Assembly: GCA_965225955.1 (NCBI GenBank)
Contig: CBDDBX010000039.1
Span: 1 to 22,370 of the forward strand
Reading direction: 5' to 3'
Origin: CBDDBX01 sp965225955
Lineage (GTDB): Bacteria; Acidobacteriota; Aminicenantia; UBA2199
DNA: 22,370 nt
Part shown: piece by piece, positions 20,387-22,370 of the stretch
Numbering within the stretch: position 1 is the stretch's first letter
Layout of the letters: every line of letters begins with the position of its first letter
Notes under the pieces: model-generated
Told to the model about the DNA's origin: nothing
What the model saw: the letters and a program-made list of their open reading frames with translations, nothing else
Databases searched by the model: none
Position numbers and translations under genes: made by a program

Positions 20387-20414
20387 AGCAGGGAGATTTT
20401 TTCTCCCCACTGCT
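20387..20414 (-). terminator. hairpin between the peptide and propeller genes
   Basis: GGGAGA (20391-20396) pairs exactly with TCTCCC (20402-20407) around a 5-nt loop; AGCA (20387-20390) and TGCT (20411-20414) extend the stem across a 3-nt bulge. It begins 14 nt after the peptide stop. The weak T-run that follows suggests a leaky terminator or mRNA stabiliser that keeps the peptide transcript more abundant. Confidence 0.5.
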
Positions 20415-20427
20415 CAATAAACTTTTC

Positions 20428-20673
20428 TTAGATATCTGCCATGCAGCCACCGGGTAGATCGGAAGCACACTCATAGTAGTCGTTATCAGAACAGAATTCC
20501 CCGGAAGCGCACAGATAAGTTGGAGTTTGTACTATTTCACCCATGTGCACGGGGCCTACAGGCCAGTCGGGTTCTGGTTTTCCGTTCGCGTGCAGGATCA
20601 GTGCGTTGCTTAATGATACGATAAGCCCTGCAATTGCAATTGCAGATAGAGTGATTTTAAAAAATGTTCTCAT
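20428..20673 (-). CDS. short exported four-cysteine peptide (NVEAL-like position)
   Basis: 81 aa. Residues 1-24 (MRTFFKITLSAIAIAGLIVSLSNA) form a signal peptide or leader; a LILHANGKPEPDW segment follows. The C-terminal 27 residues contain C55, C61, C69 and C77 (spacing 5, 7, 7) and are acidic (CSDNDYYEC, SDLPGGCMADI). I do not recognise a named family. The size, leader, cysteines near the end and position directly before a six-bladed propeller gene resemble the NVEAL peptides of Bacteroides, but the NVEAL motif itself is not present. The start at 20673 follows AGGAG with good spacing; a longer frame from 20808 passes through the promoter and is rejected. The promoter at 20696-20724 is near-consensus, so strong expression is expected. 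Possible roles: secreted signal, toxin or modified peptide; none is demonstrated. Confidence 0.8.
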   Translation of the reverse strand: MRTFFKITLSAIAIAGLIVSLSNALILHANGKPEPDWPVGPVHMGEIVQTPTYLCASGEFCSDNDYYECASDLPGGCMADI

Positions 20674-20695
20674 ATTGTCTCCTATTGTTACTTTT

Positions 20696-20724
20696 ATTTT
20701 AATTTCTCTGGTTTTTAATGTCAA
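20696..20724 (-). promoter_or_regulatory. predicted promoter of the peptide-propeller cluster
   Basis: Perfect TTGACA (20724-20719), 17 bp, TAAAAT (20701-20696) on the minus strand. Start near 20689, leader ~16 nt carrying AGGAG. It is identical in layout to the hutU promoter. Confidence 0.7.
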
Positions 20725-20845
20725 TAATTGGTTTATAAAATAATCTATTTTACTTTTCTGTGGTTCTGTTTTTGTTTGCAGAATCGAAAGCGCAGCTATC
20801 CACAACACTCACGCCTACTTTTAGAGTAAAAAAGAAAACTTCATG

Positions 20846-20854
20846 TGATATACT
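20846..20854 (+). promoter_or_regulatory. extended -10 element, leaderless start
   Basis: TG-A-TATACT ends 6 nt before the ATG at 20861. There is no good -35 and no ribosome site, so a leaderless mRNA is predicted. Confidence 0.45.
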
Positions 20855-20860
20855 GAAATT

Positions 20861-21787
20861 ATGAGTAGGTTATTGGTTGTTTTGGGGTTGGTTTTGTTTG
20901 TTGGTGGGGGAGTTCTGTGTGGTCAGGTGAAGCAGAAGAGTTTCAACTGGTTCGAGCTGAGATTTCCTCTGGATGATAATTACGTACCTGTTCCTTATCC
21001 AGAAACTAAGGAAGATGTAAAAAAATGCCTCATGCACTACATGGCAAAATCCTATGGCTCCAATGTAACCAGATCATTTGGCAGACATGGAAAAATAGCC
21101 CCTGTAATCAGAAGAATGAGGAAAACAGATAAGGTTTTTAAAGACTTCGCTACTGGAAAAACAGAAGATCTGAGAATAGGCAAAATACATAAAATAAAAC
21201 ATAGCTGTGTAGTCAGAAGCAGAGATTATTTCTGGTTAATAGAGATTGTAGATAGGGAAGGAAATATCGCAGGTAGCGTAACTCTTGATGCAAGTGGAGT
21301 CTGGTGTGGAACAAGTGAGGCCGGGGCTCATCCTTATCGGAAATTAAAAAAGAGCAGAATAAGAAAAGCTGTGAAAAAGGTTCTCGCTCAAAAAGGGATT
21401 AAAGTAGAAATAGAATCTATAACCATGCTGTTGGTGCCCTATCGGAATGGGGGGAGATTAACAAATGACACGGAATTTAATACCTTTCTGAGAGTAGTAA
21501 AGCTTAAGAACCGCAAGGTTTATTATGCCTGTAGTGGCATGACAAATAGTAAGAATTTAAGGCAATATATGGCTCTCTATAATGTCTATAAGAAACAGTT
21601 GGTACCAGATGTAAAGTCAGGGCGGGAATTTTATAAACATGTACAACCATTAAGATCAGCAAGTGATGTAAGAATAGATAATAAACTGAAAGGGGAGATT
21701 CTCTATCTGGAAAAGCTGGGAGAGATGTTTAAATATAATAGTCTCGCAAAAGATAAAACTTTTACCTTTCATAGAAATATTAAGTGA
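20861..21787 (+). CDS. secreted protein of unknown family (paralogue of 1496-2272)
   Basis: 308 aa. Residues 1-21 (MSRLLVVLGLVLFVGGGVLCG) form a signal peptide; the C20 context (G-V-L-C) is not a good lipobox, so cleavage near CGQ is preferred. The mature part is basic. It aligns with the protein at 1496-2272: F.W at the mature start, YP.T.EDV..CL.HY....Y, an R-rich stretch, DFATGKTEDLRIGKIHKI, and RDYFWLIEIVDREGNI followed by D.SG.W/F. The C-terminal half (GVKVEIESITMLLVPYRNG, a strand-rich region, and EILYLEKLGEMF) is longer than in its paralogue. No known domain is recognised. The ATG has no ribosome site and follows an extended -10 by 6 nt. It is divergent from the peptide-propeller cluster, and nearly 190 bp separate the two starts. 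Confidence 0.78.
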   Translation: MSRLLVVLGLVLFVGGGVLCGQVKQKSFNWFELRFPLDDNYVPVPYPETKEDVKKCLMHYMAKSYGSNVTRSFGRHGKIAPVIRRMRKTDKVFKDFATGKTEDLRIGKIHKIKHSCVVRSRDYFWLIEIVDREGNIAGSVTLDASGVWCGTSEAGAHPYRKLKKSRIRKAVKKVLAQKGIKVEIESITMLLVPYRNGGRLTNDTEFNTFLRVVKLKNRKVYYACSGMTNSKNLRQYMALYNVYKKQLVPDVKSGREFYKHVQPLRSASDVRIDNKLKGEILYLEKLGEMFKYNSLAKDKTFTFHRNIK

Positions 21788-21971
21788 TAAAAGAGCTCGT
21801 TTTTAAAGTTCTCTGTTTCTGAATTTCAATCCGCAGGTGTCAGTCTGTGCAAGTCCCTGTAAGTCCATTGGAACAGGTATGTTTGCTGGTATGGGGAAAG
21901 ATAGTAACACGTAGAGGCATTTTGTGTGTTTAGAGTTATTTGGGGTAAATAACCTGTCTTAGGAGAACAAG

Positions 21972-22370
21972 ATGTCCAGAATAAAACTCGTGATTCTGCT
22001 GTTGCTGGCGATTCTGACTGCTTCATGTAAAAGCATAGATGAAATAAGAAGTACAGAGAATATGCTGAAAGAGAAAGGGAGCTATAAGATAAGTCTCTTT
22101 GAGTGCTCTTTAACTACAGCAGATGATAAAAGTATTGAAGAAGCACAGCTTACAACAAAGATTATTTCAGAAAATGAAGTCCCTGCTGTTATTAGTAACT
22201 GGAGTTATTTTATCACATTTTCTGATGGCTCAGTTCATATTATCGATGAAGAAGATTATAAAGAGTTTACCTGGGATGGCACTATTAGTTCCGCAACAGA
22301 GTTTCAGCTCAATTCTGAAATAAGGCTGAAGGTTATGGAGTCTGTCTTTAGTAAAGGAACTCCTGTGAAT
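21972..22370 (+). CDS. lipoprotein of unknown function (partial, runs off the window)
   Basis: 133 codons without a stop to the window end. MSRIKLVILLLLAILTASC is a lipoprotein signal with lipobox-like T-A-S-C; C19 would be the lipidated residue, followed by KSIDEIRS. The visible mature part is hydrophilic: SYKISLFECSLTTADDKSIEEA, a hydrophobic-aromatic strand VISNWSYFITFSDGS, and IIDEEDYKEFTW. I recognise no family. AGGAG (21961-21965) precedes the ATG by 6 nt. It is 184 bp downstream of the secreted-protein gene on the same strand; that gap has no clear terminator beyond a weak AAAAGAGCTCGTTTTT stem near 21788, so co-transcription is possible. Confidence 0.8.
   Translation, partial: MSRIKLVILLLLAILTASCKSIDEIRSTENMLKEKGSYKISLFECSLTTADDKSIEEAQLTTKIISENEVPAVISNWSYFITFSDGSVHIIDEEDYKEFTWDGTISSATEFQLNSEIRLKVMESVFSKGTPVN

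Noticed and set aside
21826..22026. 66-codon minus-strand reading frame before the last lipoprotein
   Set aside because: Overlaps the lipoprotein signal sequence and its ribosome site; no start signals.

Overview
The window looks like chromosomal DNA of an AT-rich (roughly 35-40% GC by eye) Gram-negative bacterium. The evidence is several signal peptides and lipoproteins, a DUF374-type lipid acyltransferase, and strong AGGAG ribosome sites. At least four near-consensus sigma70-type promoters (TTGAC[A/T]-N17-TAAAAT or TTGNNN-N17-TATAAT) are visible. Six-bladed beta-propeller proteins beside a small secreted peptide recall Bacteroidota and other FCB-group genomes. The classical promoters and ribosome sites argue against a typical Bacteroidota member, so I cannot name a phylum.

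Layout. 1-152 (-): start of a probable ATP-grasp protein. 288-1424 (+): YhcG/DUF1016 PD-(D/E)xK nuclease. 1496-2272 (+): secreted protein of unknown family. 2273-2857: about 600 bp of nested palindromic repeats, including an element with 27-bp terminal inverted repeats. 2924-3859 (+): Hsp33, convergent with a lipid acyltransferase and an NtrC-type response regulator (3856-5846, -), the latter with a promoter that predicts a leaderless mRNA. 6084-11716 (-): histidine-utilisation operon read in the order hutU, hutG, MarR-GNAT regulator, hutH. It has a strong promoter before hutU and matching TTAAGNACTTA operator candidates before hutU and before the regulator. A 260-bp repeat element sits between hutU and hutG. 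hutI is absent from the window. 12117-12305 (+): cold-shock protein. 12355-13974 (-): periplasmic thioredoxin-TPR protein. 14502-15281 (-): exported beta-carbonic anhydrase. 15463-17260 (+): MarR repressor plus MATE exporter, with the promoter buried inside a 19-bp-arm inverted repeat. 17261-17632: a second repeat-rich gap. 17633-20673 (-): a peptide-propeller-thioredoxin-propeller cluster. 20861-21787 (+): secreted protein paralogous to 1496-2272. 21972 to the end (+): partial lipoprotein.

How parts work together. HutH makes urocanate from histidine, HutU makes imidazolonepropionate, and HutG would release glutamate and formamide once HutI, encoded elsewhere, has acted. The MarR-GNAT protein is the obvious candidate regulator because sites of one sequence class flank both its own gene and hutU. 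The most novel-looking block is 17633-20673: a short cysteine-containing exported peptide with its own strong promoter, a hairpin after it, then a propeller, a CxxC thioredoxin-fold protein and a second propeller lipoprotein. It resembles NVEAL-peptide/propeller neighbourhoods of Bacteroides but has different features.

All calls come from reading the sequence and remembered family motifs; no searches were run.
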